Positions 43,230 through 54,184 of a stretch of 64,000 nt of DNA are shown one piece after another (positions within the stretch are counted from its first letter, which is position 1; the number at the start of each line of letters is the position of its first letter). The translations under genes and the position numbers were made by a program. The stretch is from Gari tellinella (lineage: Eukaryota > Mollusca > Bivalvia > Cardiida > Psammobiidae). The stretch spans positions 17,198,540 through 17,262,539 of the forward strand of contig OV277861.1 of the NCBI GenBank assembly GCA_922989275.2, written 5' to 3'. The notes under the pieces were generated by a model that searched no databases, was not told the DNA's origin, and worked only from the letters and a program-made list of their open reading frames with translations.

Positions 43230-43490
43230 CATGCCATGACATAAACAGTCATATTGCATTGCAACATTGTACAGAGAAAGCACCGTGGTACATCACAGGA
43301 TCTGTATCTGAATTTAGTCCACACTAACAACTACCGTATTTAATACAGCAATAGATAATATAAAATGCTTGAGATGCATGTGAGTCTCAAACAGTGTAGA
43401 CAAAGACCAGCCACCGCGTATTTGACGCGGTTGCTGGCCTTGGTCTACACTGTTTGAAATGCAATAAGGCAGGTTTGTCATGGCATTGCT
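43230..43490. mobile_element. Candidate MITE with divergent core S tip
   Basis: gccatgacataaac near 43235 is inverted at gtttgtcatggc near 43474. Hairpin 43388-43456 keeps caaacagtgtagac/gtctacactgtttg but has a wholly different tip (gaccagccaccgcg / cgcggttgctggcc). Confidence 0.55.
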
Positions 43491-43575
43491 AATAATATTA
43501 TATTGTCTACTTAATATACACCTGGAGACGTGGATTAATATCATTTGTGTATCCGTTTCCGCATTAAATACGCCT

Positions 43576-43795
43576 ACAACCCCTTCACTGTCGTGACGTC
43601 ATGAGTTTTAAACACTTGTCGTCTGCTTTTATTTCTTAAATTTTAATTTTTGCTGTTTTGACTGAATAAATATTGAAATGAGTGTCAAACAGTTTGAATC
43701 CTGATCCCAGACGCCACACGCGGCGTCTGATCAGGATCCAAACTGTTTGCCAAAAAAACTGTTTTGTGCTCGGGGTAAGGCAGTGAAGGGGTGGA
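43576..43795. mobile_element. Family P MITE, complete
   Basis: accccttcactgtcgtgacg to ggcagtgaaggggt. Core S hairpin 43686-43750. Confidence 0.8.
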
Positions 43796-43861
43796 TAATT
43801 TATGTTGCCATTGCAGAGCATTGTTTTACTTAATACATAAATGAATATCTACCATTAGCTT

Positions 43862-44000
43862 TATTTTCTATATCCTGACAGATGGTATCTAAAGCAGGCT
43901 GTCAAAGGCTAAAAAGAATGTGCCTTAGATCTAATGCTTACTCTCAACCTGCTTTAAGTTGCCACTTGTCTTAAAAGCCAGAAGCAGGATATGCGGTGGT
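43862..44000. mobile_element. Family A fragment
   Basis: cctgacagatggtatctaaa, worn hairpin about 43891-43959, cacttgtcttaaaagccaga. Confidence 0.6.
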
Positions 44001-44357
44001 GGCTGATTAAAGCAAGCTGCAAGCAGACTTTCAATTTACTTTAAGCAACCACGGGTGATTGGAAGTGATTACTATGGTTTTGTATCGATAGATTGGAGCA
44101 TGAAAAACACATTAACTTCGCACATGACTTCATAACTGTTGATCAATACATGTAATTGCAGCGTATAGTTGGCTTTGACGTGCACATTGTTGATAGCTCG
44201 GTGTTATCAAAACATCTTGATGGGTCCCAATACTATCAATGGTATCCGGTGTGATGCCAACACTTGGTAAAACAATCGCTTTCAATGCTGGACAATTTCA
44301 TTACAGATATTCAAGGGCGACGAGACATAATGCGTCTCATCAATGTCTACACTGTTT

Positions 44358-44548
44358 CAGGGCTCCAGATAAGGAGAGTATTTCAAAGACTAAATTCTTT
44401 ATTTCTGCGTTAAACTCTATGGTGTCACTACTCATTAGAATCGTCTAAAAGACGATTCTAATGAGTAGTAACACCATAGGATTTGGCTCTGAAATGAGTG
44501 AGAAAATGCTGGATTTCTTCAGTTTACACCCTCTTATCTGGAACCCTG
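44358..44548. mobile_element. Family B MITE inserted in a core S arm, 6-bp duplication
   Basis: cagggctccagataaggaga to cttatctggaaccctg. ctgttt flanks both sides (44352-44357, 44549-44554). The flanks read tctacactgttt and ctgtttgc, i.e. a core S arm. B hairpin 44416-44480. Confidence 0.85.
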
Positions 44549-44554
44549 CTGTTT

Positions 44555-44665
44555 GCTGATGCTACTTTAGTAGACGCTAGGCTTTAAGGTAGACATTAGC
44601 AAACAGTGTAGACCCTGATGAGACGCGCAAATGGTATGCACTGTTTGCTTCAGCATGCACATATG
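44555..44665. repeat. Core S hairpin, shortened
   Basis: gcaaacagtgtagaccctga and ggtatgcactgtttgc at about 44599-44649. The flank tagacgctaggct is shared with 5030 and 28470. Confidence 0.55.
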
Positions 44666-44971
44666 AAGAGTTGATCAAATATCCAGGCATAAATGGGTAA
44701 AGTTCGCATTGAACGAAATGTCATGAGTTATGGAACCGGGAATGAGTTTTTTTCCGGAAAGAAAGGGTTCGTTAGTGCATAATTAAGTCATATTGTATGT
44801 ATTGGTTCGCTGTAACAATGCGTTTTATTGATGAGCGTCAGCTCTCATAGTTAACAAGCACCATCCTTTGTCAATGAAGCCTCTCCTAAGTTGGAATCGA
44901 TGGTTTGTGAGTATGGTCGATCTTTGTTAGTGGGACCGTCCTGCTTACATGTGGAGCAGACATTATTCCAA

Positions 44972-45386
44972 TACAGTGAAACCCCTCTAAACCGGACATG
45001 TTTGGGGACAACATCAATGTCCGGTTTAGAGGGGTTTCCGTTTTGGAGGGGTTTTAAGTTTAAACCCATAGCTTGTTTCTTGTATGGAAGATAGCTGATC
45101 AGTTAAAGCAGGTTGAAAGTAAAGCAGAATGCGCCCTGAGGCGCATTCTGTTTTACTTTCAACCTGCTTTAAGCTATAATCTGATAGAATATAGAAAATA
45201 TTTCTGATGATACATATTCATGAATGTATTTTCTTCAGTGTAGGAATAAATCAAAGGCGTAAAAAGGCGTATTTATTGTGTAATTGGTTAAACATAAAGA
45301 AGGGTTGGAAACGGGACCAAATTTTTTGTCCGGTTTAGAGAGAATTCCGGTATTTAGAGGTTCCAGTTTAGAGGGGTTTCACTGTA
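44972..45386. mobile_element. Composite MITE: family F carrying a family A copy (second copy)
   Basis: F ends tacagtgaaacccctctaaa and ccagtttagaggggtttcactgta (inverted). The inner A has hairpin 45102-45173. Same junctions as 15787-16124. Confidence 0.85.
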
Positions 45387-45419
45387 GACCCCTTTCATCG
45401 CTTAAGTCGAATAAAATCG

Positions 45420-45575
45420 ACTTTGAAAACAGTTTGGATCCTGATCAGACGCCGCGTAACTGTTAGACACTCGTATCGACATTTCGTCAGTAATACTGCC
45501 TTAAATCTAACTTTAAACGATATTGAAGGCAAGAATCAATTTTCAAGCAATTATTTTATGGCGGTGAGAGGGTAA
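45420..45575. mobile_element. Family P right half
   Basis: aacagtttggatcctgatca (half core S) to tatggcggtgagagggtaa. Confidence 0.6.
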
Positions 45576-45715
45576 AAAGTCTCGATTAATTATTTGTCTT
45601 TTAATTGGTTAATGATCATGCTTCTATTTAGTTGGAATCAATGATATTTGAGAACAGTGGTCTTTTGATAGTGCGACCGTTCTGCTTTCGTGGTGAACTT
45701 TATCATGAGATGTTG

Positions 45716-45885
45716 ACCCCCTTCACCGCCATATTGTCGTCTGCTTCAATATTGTTGTCTCCAATATCGTTTCAAAGTTCGATTTAATGCAGTATGACTC
45801 ATGAACTTTCGAAATGAGCCGCAAACAGGATCAAAACTGTTTGCAAATGCGCTTTATGACATCATTGAGATTGAAATGGTTTAAA
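45716..45885. mobile_element. Family P MITE with truncated hairpin
   Basis: cccccttcaccgccatattg to gagattgaaatggttta. Only gcaaacaggatcaaaactgt remains of core S. Confidence 0.65.
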
Positions 45886-45930
45886 TAAGCAGACGTTATT
45901 CTGATAAACTCGCTTGTGCCAAAAACTATT

Positions 45931-45985
45931 ACAGTCGAACTTCGATATCTCGAACTCGCTTAACTCGGGTTTCCCGCGTTTCTAC
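45931..45985. mobile_element. Family E left end
   Basis: tacagtcgaacttcgatatc then tcgaactcgcttaactcggg. The rest is missing. Confidence 0.65.
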
Positions 45986-46369
45986 AGTTAAATTTCATTA
46001 TTTCTGCTTCTCTCAAGCCGAGGGGATTCCAAACTGTTTGCGCTGACATCGATGTTTTTAAAAGCCAGAAACGCAGTAAAAGTTTTTACATAGATCTTTT
46101 GTTTTTTAATCAATTTGATTTGTCTGTCAACAGCTGTATCCTTGACCATAAATTTGTGATAATAGAGCACGGGGTTTATATTTGGCATTTGTAGGCTACT
46201 CCACTTTAGAAAGAATCGCTTGAGCGTATTACACCTTGAATAATATTGGACAAAGGTCAATGACATATAGAGGTCATGGTCATATCAGTGGGCAAAGGGT
46301 TTTACAAACACATCTTGCATTTCTAAAGTTAAGAAATTTAGGAAGTTTGACTTAAAAAAGTATGCATAT

Positions 46370-46440
46370 GAGTGTCAAACAGTTTTGATGCTGATCAGAC
46401 GCCGAGTTAGGCGGCGTCTGATATGGATCTAAACTTTGTT
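46370..46440. repeat. Core S hairpin in P-like remnant
   Basis: gagtgtcaaacagttttgat with tip cagacgccgagttaggcggc. Confidence 0.6.
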
Positions 46441-46504
46441 GTATATGTAGGTGTCATCTAACTTGGCACTGAACGAACTCAATATAAACATATACGACAC
46501 GTTT

Positions 46505-46740
46505 TTAGCTCACCTGAGCTAGCTCAGGGCAGGGAGATTAAATTAAGAGCTCCTGCTCAGGGTGAGCTTTTGCAAAACTTGAATGTCCGTCGTCCGTCGT
46601 GCGTCGTCCGTCGTCAACAATTTTAGTGTTTACACTCTAAAGGCCACAATATTTATCCAATCTTTCTCAAACTTGCTCAGATTGTATAATATGTAATAAG
46701 GCACAGCCTACAACTGAGCGAAGCTGTCGAAAGCAATTAA
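46505..46740 (+). mobile_element. Tandem-core element, left end only
   Basis: tttagctcacctgagctagc, a gtccgtcgtccgtcgtgc block, then the core aaaggccacaatatttatcc, matching the core of the element at 59175-60152. Confidence 0.65.
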
Positions 46741-46763
46741 AGAATGGAGCATTTTAACAAATT

Positions 46764-47140
46764 ACCCCATTACCCCATAGCCTGATTCTAGTTTTCCAAA
46801 CAGGTGACAACTTATTTAAAGCAAGTTGAAAGTAAAGCAGAATGCGCCTTACGGCGCATTCTGCTTTACTTGCAATCTGCTTTAAATTAATATCTGCTAG
46901 GATTGACTTTGACTTGATCCTGAGTTTATTTTTCAACTGCTGCGGGTGTCCCAGGGACAGGGGTAGGCAGCAGGTGGCTAGAGTGTCTAACACCCAGTCT
47001 CCAGGCTTCTCTGTTCTGTGGATCTATGCCTGCAGGGTATAGAAAATAATTGTTATGGTACAGATTTTGGACTGTATCAAATGGAACTATTTTCTTCAGT
47101 GGATGAATAAATTAATGCATATTTATTGGGTATATAAACC
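46764..47140. mobile_element. Family A MITE with a 138-bp GC-rich insert
   Basis: A left side with hairpin 46816-46886 (tip gcgccttacggcgc). At about 46903-47038 an unrelated GC-rich stretch (ctgcgggtgtcccagggaca) interrupts it. A resumes at tatagaaaataattg. Confidence 0.65.
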
Positions 47141-47744
47141 AAATGATATGATGCATTTTCATGATTAAATAACAAATGGCATTATGCATAGCAATAGATC
47201 AAATGAATACCAGCTATTTTATATGAAGCATTTAAAAAAACAACAAAACTGCTATGATGTAATTTGTTTTTATGCCCCCCACAGCTTGCCTTTGGGAGCA
47301 TATAGTAATCGCACTGTGCGCGTGTGTGTGTGCATAGGGGTCTATAGCGCTTTCTAGTTTCTACACACTACATATATAATAACAAGGGGTGCAACTCTCT
47401 CACTGGACATTCGTACACCACAAGTATAAAAAAGTCTGTAACTCTATCAATTTACATGGTATACTCATAATTCGTTCGACTATTGAAAGCTAAGACATGT
47501 GTCTACTAATTTAATACACTCTTCTAAACATTTCTTATGCATTTCGCCAATTCCAAGAACAATTTTCTCTAAAGCTGACGTCTTTTTTTTAATCTCGACT
47601 GACGCTCGTACACCCGGGTCTCACTATATCACAGCGATAATCTGGTGATGTACAGTTCAAAACATGGCATGATTCAATAAAACGACCCAAGTATATCACT
47701 AACCTTCGGATTTTAAGTCCTCAGCGTCAAAGTGGTGTTGTAAA

Positions 47745-47909
47745 ATGAGCGATATTTCCGAGTTACTTTCACTTCGTCGAGGAGTAGCCATTTTGCCTGA
47801 AGAGTTACAAGTGCGGTGGAACAAATTACCCCAAACCATAAACCCCTACAAACCACAAAACACAGAAAACCCTACATTGGGGGTATTTTACTGCCGCAAC
47901 CCCCACTAG
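47745..47909 (+). other. 54-codon ORF in the left arm, with a truncated twin in the right arm
   Basis: MSDISELLSLRRGVAILPEE, LQVRWNKLPQ... to a TAG at 47907. The right arm (minus strand, from about 52887) encodes the same first 24 residues with one change (PDE for PEE) until a 67-bp insertion. It may be part of an element protein. No domain recognised. Confidence 0.35.
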
Positions 47910-48004
47910 AACAATAACTGTTGTTTTTTGAAGGTGAAATATGTGCATATAATGCAAAATTATTAAGTTTCTACACTATTGTACCTATATAAAATAATTA
48001 CATG

Positions 48005-50085
48005 ATAATGGGAGATTTCAATTACCCCGCAATACCGCGGAAAAATCTGAGGGAAACAAGTTCGTTGACTGTATTAAAATAAACTGTCTATTCCAAATAG
48101 TGGACAGACTAACCAGTTGGAGGGGAACATACACTCCCAACATGCTTGAACTTTTTCTAACTGAAGATGAAAACAACATAGCAAAATACTGACTATCAAA
48201 GTCCCCTGGGCAAGAGTGACCACTGTGTACTTCTTTTTGACTTCATCTGCTGTACACAAACAAAACAAAAACCGAGAGAAACCTACTACAAAATAAATAT
48301 CCACCACTGATCAAAATTAAGAATAACAAAAAACAAATACCATGCCACTGGAAAAAGACATCCTAGATGATCAAAATGAAAAACACTCTTTAAGGTGTCG
48401 GCCTGGTCTAATTTCGCCTTATATTATCTATAGTAAAATGCCTAACTTCCAGAGCCAACAGCTCCCTCAAAAACAGGATCTAAGCTATAAAAGACATACC
48501 CTTCAATTCTATAGACATTTCCCTGTTGATTGATACCAGTCAACCTATAACATCGGCAAATACATGTACAATATTTGCTATCGATGATTTTCTAAGGTCA
48601 CTGTCAAAATAAAGGTAAACAACTTTCACCTTCAACACATTCACTATGTTTCAATATGCATCCGCCTGGGGAAAAAGTCCTGAAATGAGATCCCTAAAAC
48701 AATGCCATTTGGTGGAAATGACCACAAATAACCAGTTTTCAGCAAGAAAACTATTCAAACTCACCCACAGGCAAAACTAAACATTGCAAATCTTGGAAAT
48801 TGTATTTTACAAGGTACTACTTGCAAGACAACAACGACCCGGAAGTGATTCTTGACCAGGCCGACACCTTAAAGACGCTTCATCCGAACAAAAAAGAGAA
48901 AGACAGGAAACTATATAACAGAGCACGGAATAAAGTCACAAAACTTGTCAGACAAACTAGAAAGAGATATGAAAATTATTTAGCAGCAGAATCTAAGACC
49001 AATCCATTTTGAAGCGAGTTTGGCAATATATAAACTCGAAGAGTAAAACCAAGACTGGCATCAATGAACTGAGAAAAAAACAGCAGACCATAAGTCGACA
49101 AAGACTAATGAATAGGGGAGAAGGCGAACATCATCGCCGATTTCTCTTTAGTAGTGTTTTTATCAAAGGAAGCACCTGGTGAAATACCCAAATTGCCAAA
49201 TAGAGACACAAAGACGCTATGGACAGAAATTGAAATATCACTAATGCATGTAGAGAAACTCTTGACAAGTCAACCGGTGCAGACAATTTACACCCAACTT
49301 TTCTCAAACAACTAAGCAAAGAACTGTCAAAGAACTGTCAATACCATTGAATATCATTTTCGAAGAATCCATATTAAAGAAGGACACCCCTATTGATTAG
49401 AAAAAACCAAATTCAGTGCAATTTATAAAAAGGAGACAAAATCAAATCTAGGAAACTACAGACTAGTCAGTCTCACATCGGTCATTTGCAAAGCAATGAA
49501 GAAAATAGTCAGAAACCTCATCATAGAGCACATGACAGTAATCAGATCTCTTCACGGACAAGCAGTATGGTTTAATGGCTGGGAGATCCACGGCGCTCCA
49601 ACTGTTAAAAGTTATGGACAAAGGGACAGAAGCAATCAACACTGGAGACGGGATTGACTGTGTATACATGAATTTACAAAGACCTTCGACACAGTGTCCC
49701 ACAATAGACTAATAAGTAAGCTAGAGTCGTATGGAATAGGAAAAAATGTGGTTGAATTGACAAGATAGTTTTTATCCTGGAGGACACAAACAGTAACAAT
49801 CAACGGAATCGTGTCAAACTGGCATAAAGTCCCTCAGGAACACCACAAGGATATGTGATTGGACCCCTCATGTTCATAATATACATAAATGATCTTTCTA
49901 ACAATGTTAAATCAACAATATACTTATTTGCAGACGACAAATAAATATTCAATATCATCAATTCCCCAGAAGACAAAGAAACACTACAAAATGACCTACA
50001 CAAAATATCATATTGGACAGATAAATAGCTACTAAAACTACACCCACAAAAGGGCAAAAGTATGCATATTAAAAGACTGTTGTAG
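48005..50085 (+). pseudogene. LINE 3 fragment, left (endonuclease and RT, highly broken)
   Basis: MGDFNYP (48010) and, in frame-shifted continuation, LFQIVDR, LTEDENNIA and SDHCVLLFDF (about 48215-48245) mark the C-terminal half of an AP-type endonuclease. 48800-49012 is open and basic (KLYNRARNKVTKLVRQTRKR), the usual linker. Broken pieces PTFLKQLSKEL, PLNIIFEESILKKDTPID and GTPQGYVIGPLMFIIYINDL lead to YLFADD (about 49918-49940), the RT active site, followed by a stop. Many stops and shifts make it dead. Its 3' end stops near 50085 without the C-terminus. Different family from LINE 1 and 2. Confidence 0.8.
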
Positions 50086-50245
50086 CTATATAAGGTCATA
50101 ATCGGGGTGATCACCAAAATAAGTTTCTGTTTTGTAATTAATTTTTCTTGTGGGTATCCCTGTTGCTAACCATACACTTCATCCTAGCAACGTCTGTTCA
50201 CCTTGCCATGTGTGTTAATCCTTCAACTCTTTCGCTGTCGAAAAT

Positions 50246-50850
50246 TTTAAAACCTTACCTTCATAACAGCTTTCATTCTAATTCAGAAGCAGAGATTTTC
50301 AGCATCTGATTTGGAAGCAAATTATTCTTTTATACGCCGTCAGAGGCGAAAGAGATTTACAATCATACAAATTCACTCATTCCCAGCATGCAGTTCTATG
50401 TACACTGTACTGCTTTTTTCAACGGAACTGACATTAGTCTTTAATGTACAACTAACTTGGATCCAGATCAGACACCGAGCTGCTCGATAATTTGGAAGGG
50501 TAAAAACTATTTGTTAGAATGCAGGAAGACATTTTGCAAGGGGCATAAAAATATACCCGCATACCTTTTCCCGTTGATGGATGCAACGAAAATAGTCAAA
50601 TTCAGCCCCATATGGACAGAAGCATACCGCTGCGTTTTAAAGACTGTCAAAGTGTTACCGGTGAAGAAAGTCATTCATGTTTTAGTGTGTGGTGCTTGAT
50701 AAACATAAGTAAAGAGGTCTGAAGGGTTTGTTTTTGTCGAGATGTGAACATCATTGTGGTTTGTAGTGGAATAACTTCGGCCGATGCTGAACACGTTGGA
50801 AGAGGAAGGGGATTGACATATACAGTGTGTTATGAAGGTAAGGTTTTAAA
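50246..50850. mobile_element. Candidate TIR element at the centre of the 6-kb palindrome
   Basis: tttaaaaccttaccttcata (50246) recurs inverted ending at 50850. The interior has an 80-codon ORF (50457-50699) without a domain and a half core S (ttggatccagatcagacacc). No clear duplication. Confidence 0.5.
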
Positions 50851-51489
50851 GATTTAGACATTGACAGTTCCATTTTCGTGTCATTAAAATCTTTTTAAGC
50901 GTCATAGAGGAGTAAAATGATTTTTGGTTTCCAGGAAATGACATATTTCCGTGCTAAATTGTTGTCTGATTCCAAACTAATTTTGGCGATCATCCCGAAT
51001 ATAACCTTATACTTACTTAGCGTTACTTAGCGTTGATTTCCAGCTAAGGTTCCTCTATGCTGGACTCTTCTTTTTGTGCACTTAGTACTTTAGTATTTTT
51101 GTTTTAGATTTCGGTTCTTATATTGGCCTTATACATGAAGTTGTATTTACTATCTTGGTTTTTCCAGTAGTTATCTTATCTATTTTTGAATGAGTTGAGT
51201 GTTTTTGTATTTACCACCTCTTCTGTTAAGCTGTTCCAAATGTTTGCTGTTCTTATACCAACGCTGTATTTTCTGATATCTAACCTTGTACTTTGTGAGT
51301 ATGACTTTTTATGATTTCCCCTTATTGAAGTTCTTATTGTTTGATCTTCTCTCTGTTTTAGAAAGTTTCCTGCTTTCTTAAAATGCATTCTGACTAAGGT
51401 TTGCCAAGGCGGGCTCCTATATTCACTTTGCTTTATGTTTGTCTTGCGTGTTGTTTTCTATTTAGTGTGTAGATGAGGGAGTGGGATTG

Positions 51490-51512
51490 CGTGTGTGTGT
51501 GTGTGTTTGTGT
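51490..51512. repeat. (GT)n microsatellite
   Basis: tgcgtgtgtgtgtgtgtgtt. Confidence 0.85.
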
Positions 51513-52143
51513 TTGTTATGGTGTGGCTGTGTGTGTTCTGCTTGAGAGGTGGGTGTATTGTTTGTGTTGCGTTTACTGCTTGAGTCTTTCGTATTTATTC
51601 GTATAATTGAGAGAAAATGTTCTCATCAAGATGATGGAAATTTCGCCGAATTATTGCACTCATAAGTTTTTTGTGTTTTTATTTTTACTTTTTCTGCAAT
51701 GTGTTAATCAAAGTTTAATTTGTTATCTATTGTTACCCTTGTGTCATTTTCTTCTTCTGAATTCTTCTTCTGTATGTTCCAATGTGAAACCCATTAGCTC
51801 GTATGAGAAATTTATATCTGGATTTTTCTTTCCAATATGCATACTTTTGCACTTTTGTGGGTGTATTTTTAGTCCATTGTGATATTTTGTGTAGGTCATG
51901 TTGGATTGTTGCTTTGTCTTCTGGGGATTTGATAATATTGAATATGTTTGTGTCGTCTACAAATAAGTATATTGTTGATTTAACATTGTCAGAAAGATCA
52001 TTTATGTATATTATGATAATGAGGAGTCCAATCACATATCCTTGCGGGATGCCTGAAGTGACGTCATGCCAGTTTGATCATATTCCATTGATTGTTACTT
52101 CTTTATAAACGATGCTTCGAATAAAGTACTCAAGTGTGTTGAC

Positions 52144-52385
52144 TGACTTAAATCACTAAGCTCCTCACTGCTGTGAGTTCGAATCCCAGTAGGGTCGTTC
52201 GGATACTTCATGTGGGGAAGCCTTCCAGCTGGCTTGCGGAAGGTCAGTGGTTCTACCCAGTTGCCGACTTGTGTCTGAAACAGTGCATAAAGGGCTTCTG
52301 GGGTTCCTCCACCTGTAATTAGCTGGACGTCGCGATATGACTGAAATACTGTTAAAAGCGACGTAAAAAATCATAACAAATCAAA
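52144..52385 (-). mobile_element. tRNA-derived SINE with conserved body, 14-bp duplication
   Basis: tcaagtgtgttgac flanks both sides (52130-52143, 52386-52399). A box B-like gagttcgaatcccag remains near 52175, then gaagccttccagctggcttg and ggggttcctccacctgtaat. The 3' part gctggacgtcgcgatatgac ... aaagcgacgtaaaa resembles the metazoan-wide SINE body known from molluscs. Judging by box B and the tail the SINE itself reads on the + strand, opposite to the LINE it interrupts. Confidence 0.75.
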
Positions 52386-52749
52386 TCAAGTGTGTTGACA
52401 GTTCTTTACTTAGTTGTTTGAGAAACGTTGGCTGTAAATTGTCTGGACCGGTGATTTGTCAGGTTTTAGTTCTCTCAAGAGTTTCTCTACATGTAGTGGT
52501 ATTTGCAATCATTGTGTTCAAGTCTACGAGTATTGCGGGATAATTGAAATCTCCCATTATCAAGTAATTATTTTATATAGGTACAATAGTGTAGAAACTT
52601 AATAATTATGCACATATTTCACCTTCAAAAAACAACAGTTATTGTTCTAGTGGGGGTTGCGGCAGTAAAATACCCCCAATGTAGGGTTTTCTGTGCTTTG
52701 TGGTTTGTAGGGGTTTTATGGTTTGGGGTAATTTGTTCCACCGCACTTG

Positions 52750-52816
52750 TAGTCAGGTTCCCGGATGTTTGATTATTTCATATATCGGAGTTAATAGCAG
52801 ACAGGGTACCAGACTA
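52750..52816. mobile_element. 67-bp mini-MITE with 9-bp duplication
   Basis: Ends tagtcaggttccc and gggtaccagacta (11 of 13 inverted matches). ccgcacttg flanks both sides (52741-52749, 52817-52825). The left arm of the 6-kb element has the empty site (near 47812-47822). Confidence 0.8.
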
Positions 52817-54184
52817 CCGCACTTGTAACTCGTCAGGCAAAATGGCTACTCCTCGACGAAGTGAAAGTAACTCGGAAATATCGCTCATTTTACAACACCA
52901 CTTTGACGCTGAGGACTTAAAACCCGAAGGTTAGTGATATACTTGGGTCGTTTTATTGAATCATGCCATGTTTTGAACTGTACATCACCAGATTATCGCT
53001 GTGATATAGTGAGACCCGGGTGTACGAGCGTCAGTCGAGATTCAAAAAAAGACGTCAGCTTTAGAGAAAATTGTTCTTGGAATTGGCGAAATGCATAAGA
53101 AATGTTTAGAAGAGTGTATTAAATTAGTAGACACATGTCTTAGCTTTCAATAGTCGAACGAATTATGAGTATACCATGTAAATTGATAGAGTTACAGACT
53201 TTTTTATACTTGTGGTGTACGAATGTCCAGTGAGAGAGTTGCACCCCTTGTTATTATATATGTAGTGTGTAGAAACTAGAAAGCGCTATAGACCCCTATG
53301 TGTGTGTGATGTGTGTACAAAAGCTTGTCCGGAGCATATATCTCCTTACCAATTAAGGATTTCCAGATTTGGTGTGTGAGTACATCTTGGGATGGCGGAG
53401 TGTCGCGTACCACTTTCAGGTCACTGTGACCTTGACCTTTGACCTCGATTAAAAATATGATCTCCTATACCATACCAGCTAGGGATTCCAAATTTGGACA
53501 GTGTGTAAGTACATCTTGGGATGGTGAAGTGTCGTGTACCACTTTCAGGTCACTGTGACCTTGACCTGGATTTAACAAAAAGTTTGTCCTGAGCATATCT
53601 CCTATACCTTACCAGCTAGGGATTCCAAATTTGGTGTGTGAGTACATCTTGGGAAGGTGGAGTGTCGTGTTCCATTTTCAGGTCAATGTGACATTGACCT
53701 TCGACCTCGATTTAACAAAAAGCTTGTCTGGAGCATATCGCCTATTCCTTACCAGCTAGGGATTCCAAATTTGGTGTGTGAGTACATCTTTGGATGGGGG
53801 AGTGTACCACTTTCAGGTCAATATGATCTTGACCTTGACCTTTGACCTCGATTTAACAAAAAGTTTGTCTGTAGCATATCTCCTATACCCTACCAGCTAG
53901 GGATTCCAAAATTGGTACATCTTGGGATGGCAAAGTGTCGCGTACCTCTTTCAGTTCACTGTGACCTTGACCTTTGACCTACATTTAACAAAAAAAATTG
54001 TCCGGAGCATATCTCCTATACCTTACCAGCTAGGGATACGAAACTTGGTTTATTAATTCATCTTGGGACAGCGGAGTGTTGCATAGCATTTTAAGGTCAC
54101 CCAGACACTGACCTTTGATCTCAAATTTACAAAAAGCTTGCCCGGAGCATATCTCTATTGAGGAGTGTCGCAAACCGTTCTGTG

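Larger units (their letters stand above)
51175..52535 (-). pseudogene. LINE 3 fragment, right (minus strand, internally deleted)
   Basis: From 52535 down: GDFNYPAI, then a jump to TGPDNLQPTFLKQLSKELS, a SINE (52144-52385), then IPQGYVIGLLIIIIYINDLS and YLFVDD (the alanine of FADD is valine here), and LHKISQW. The C-terminus (51388-51176) has YSVGIRTANIWNSLTEEVVN and SFKNR, the conserved end of CR1/Jockey-like LINEs, absent from the left copy. Roughly 88% identical to the left copy where they overlap (by eye). Confidence 0.8.
47333..53300. mobile_element. 6-kb inverted-repeat element with two facing LINE fragments
   Basis: The outer arms 47333-48035 and 52529-53300 are inverted copies of about 700 bp (ends cataggggtctatagcgc and complement), nearly identical apart from small inserts. 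tgtgtgtg flanks both ends (47325-47332, 53301-53308) but lies in a TG run. Inside, LINE sequence points inward from both arms. No transposase was recognised. Confidence 0.8.
47272..54184 (+). mobile_element. Tandem-core element, third type, split by the 6-kb inverted element
   Basis: Start near 47272 (tatgccccccacagcttgcc, tatagtaatcgcactgtgcg). After the insertion (53301 on), core units of 130-140 bp repeat about six times: ttaccagctagggattccaa with caggtcactgtgaccttgac. Ends before the next element at 54185. Confidence 0.6.

Noticed and set aside
47333..53300. LTR retrotransposon or DIRS element
   Set aside because: The long terminal repeats are inverted, not direct, and no integrase or tyrosine recombinase motif was seen. 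The RT pieces belong to a non-LTR type with an AP endonuclease.
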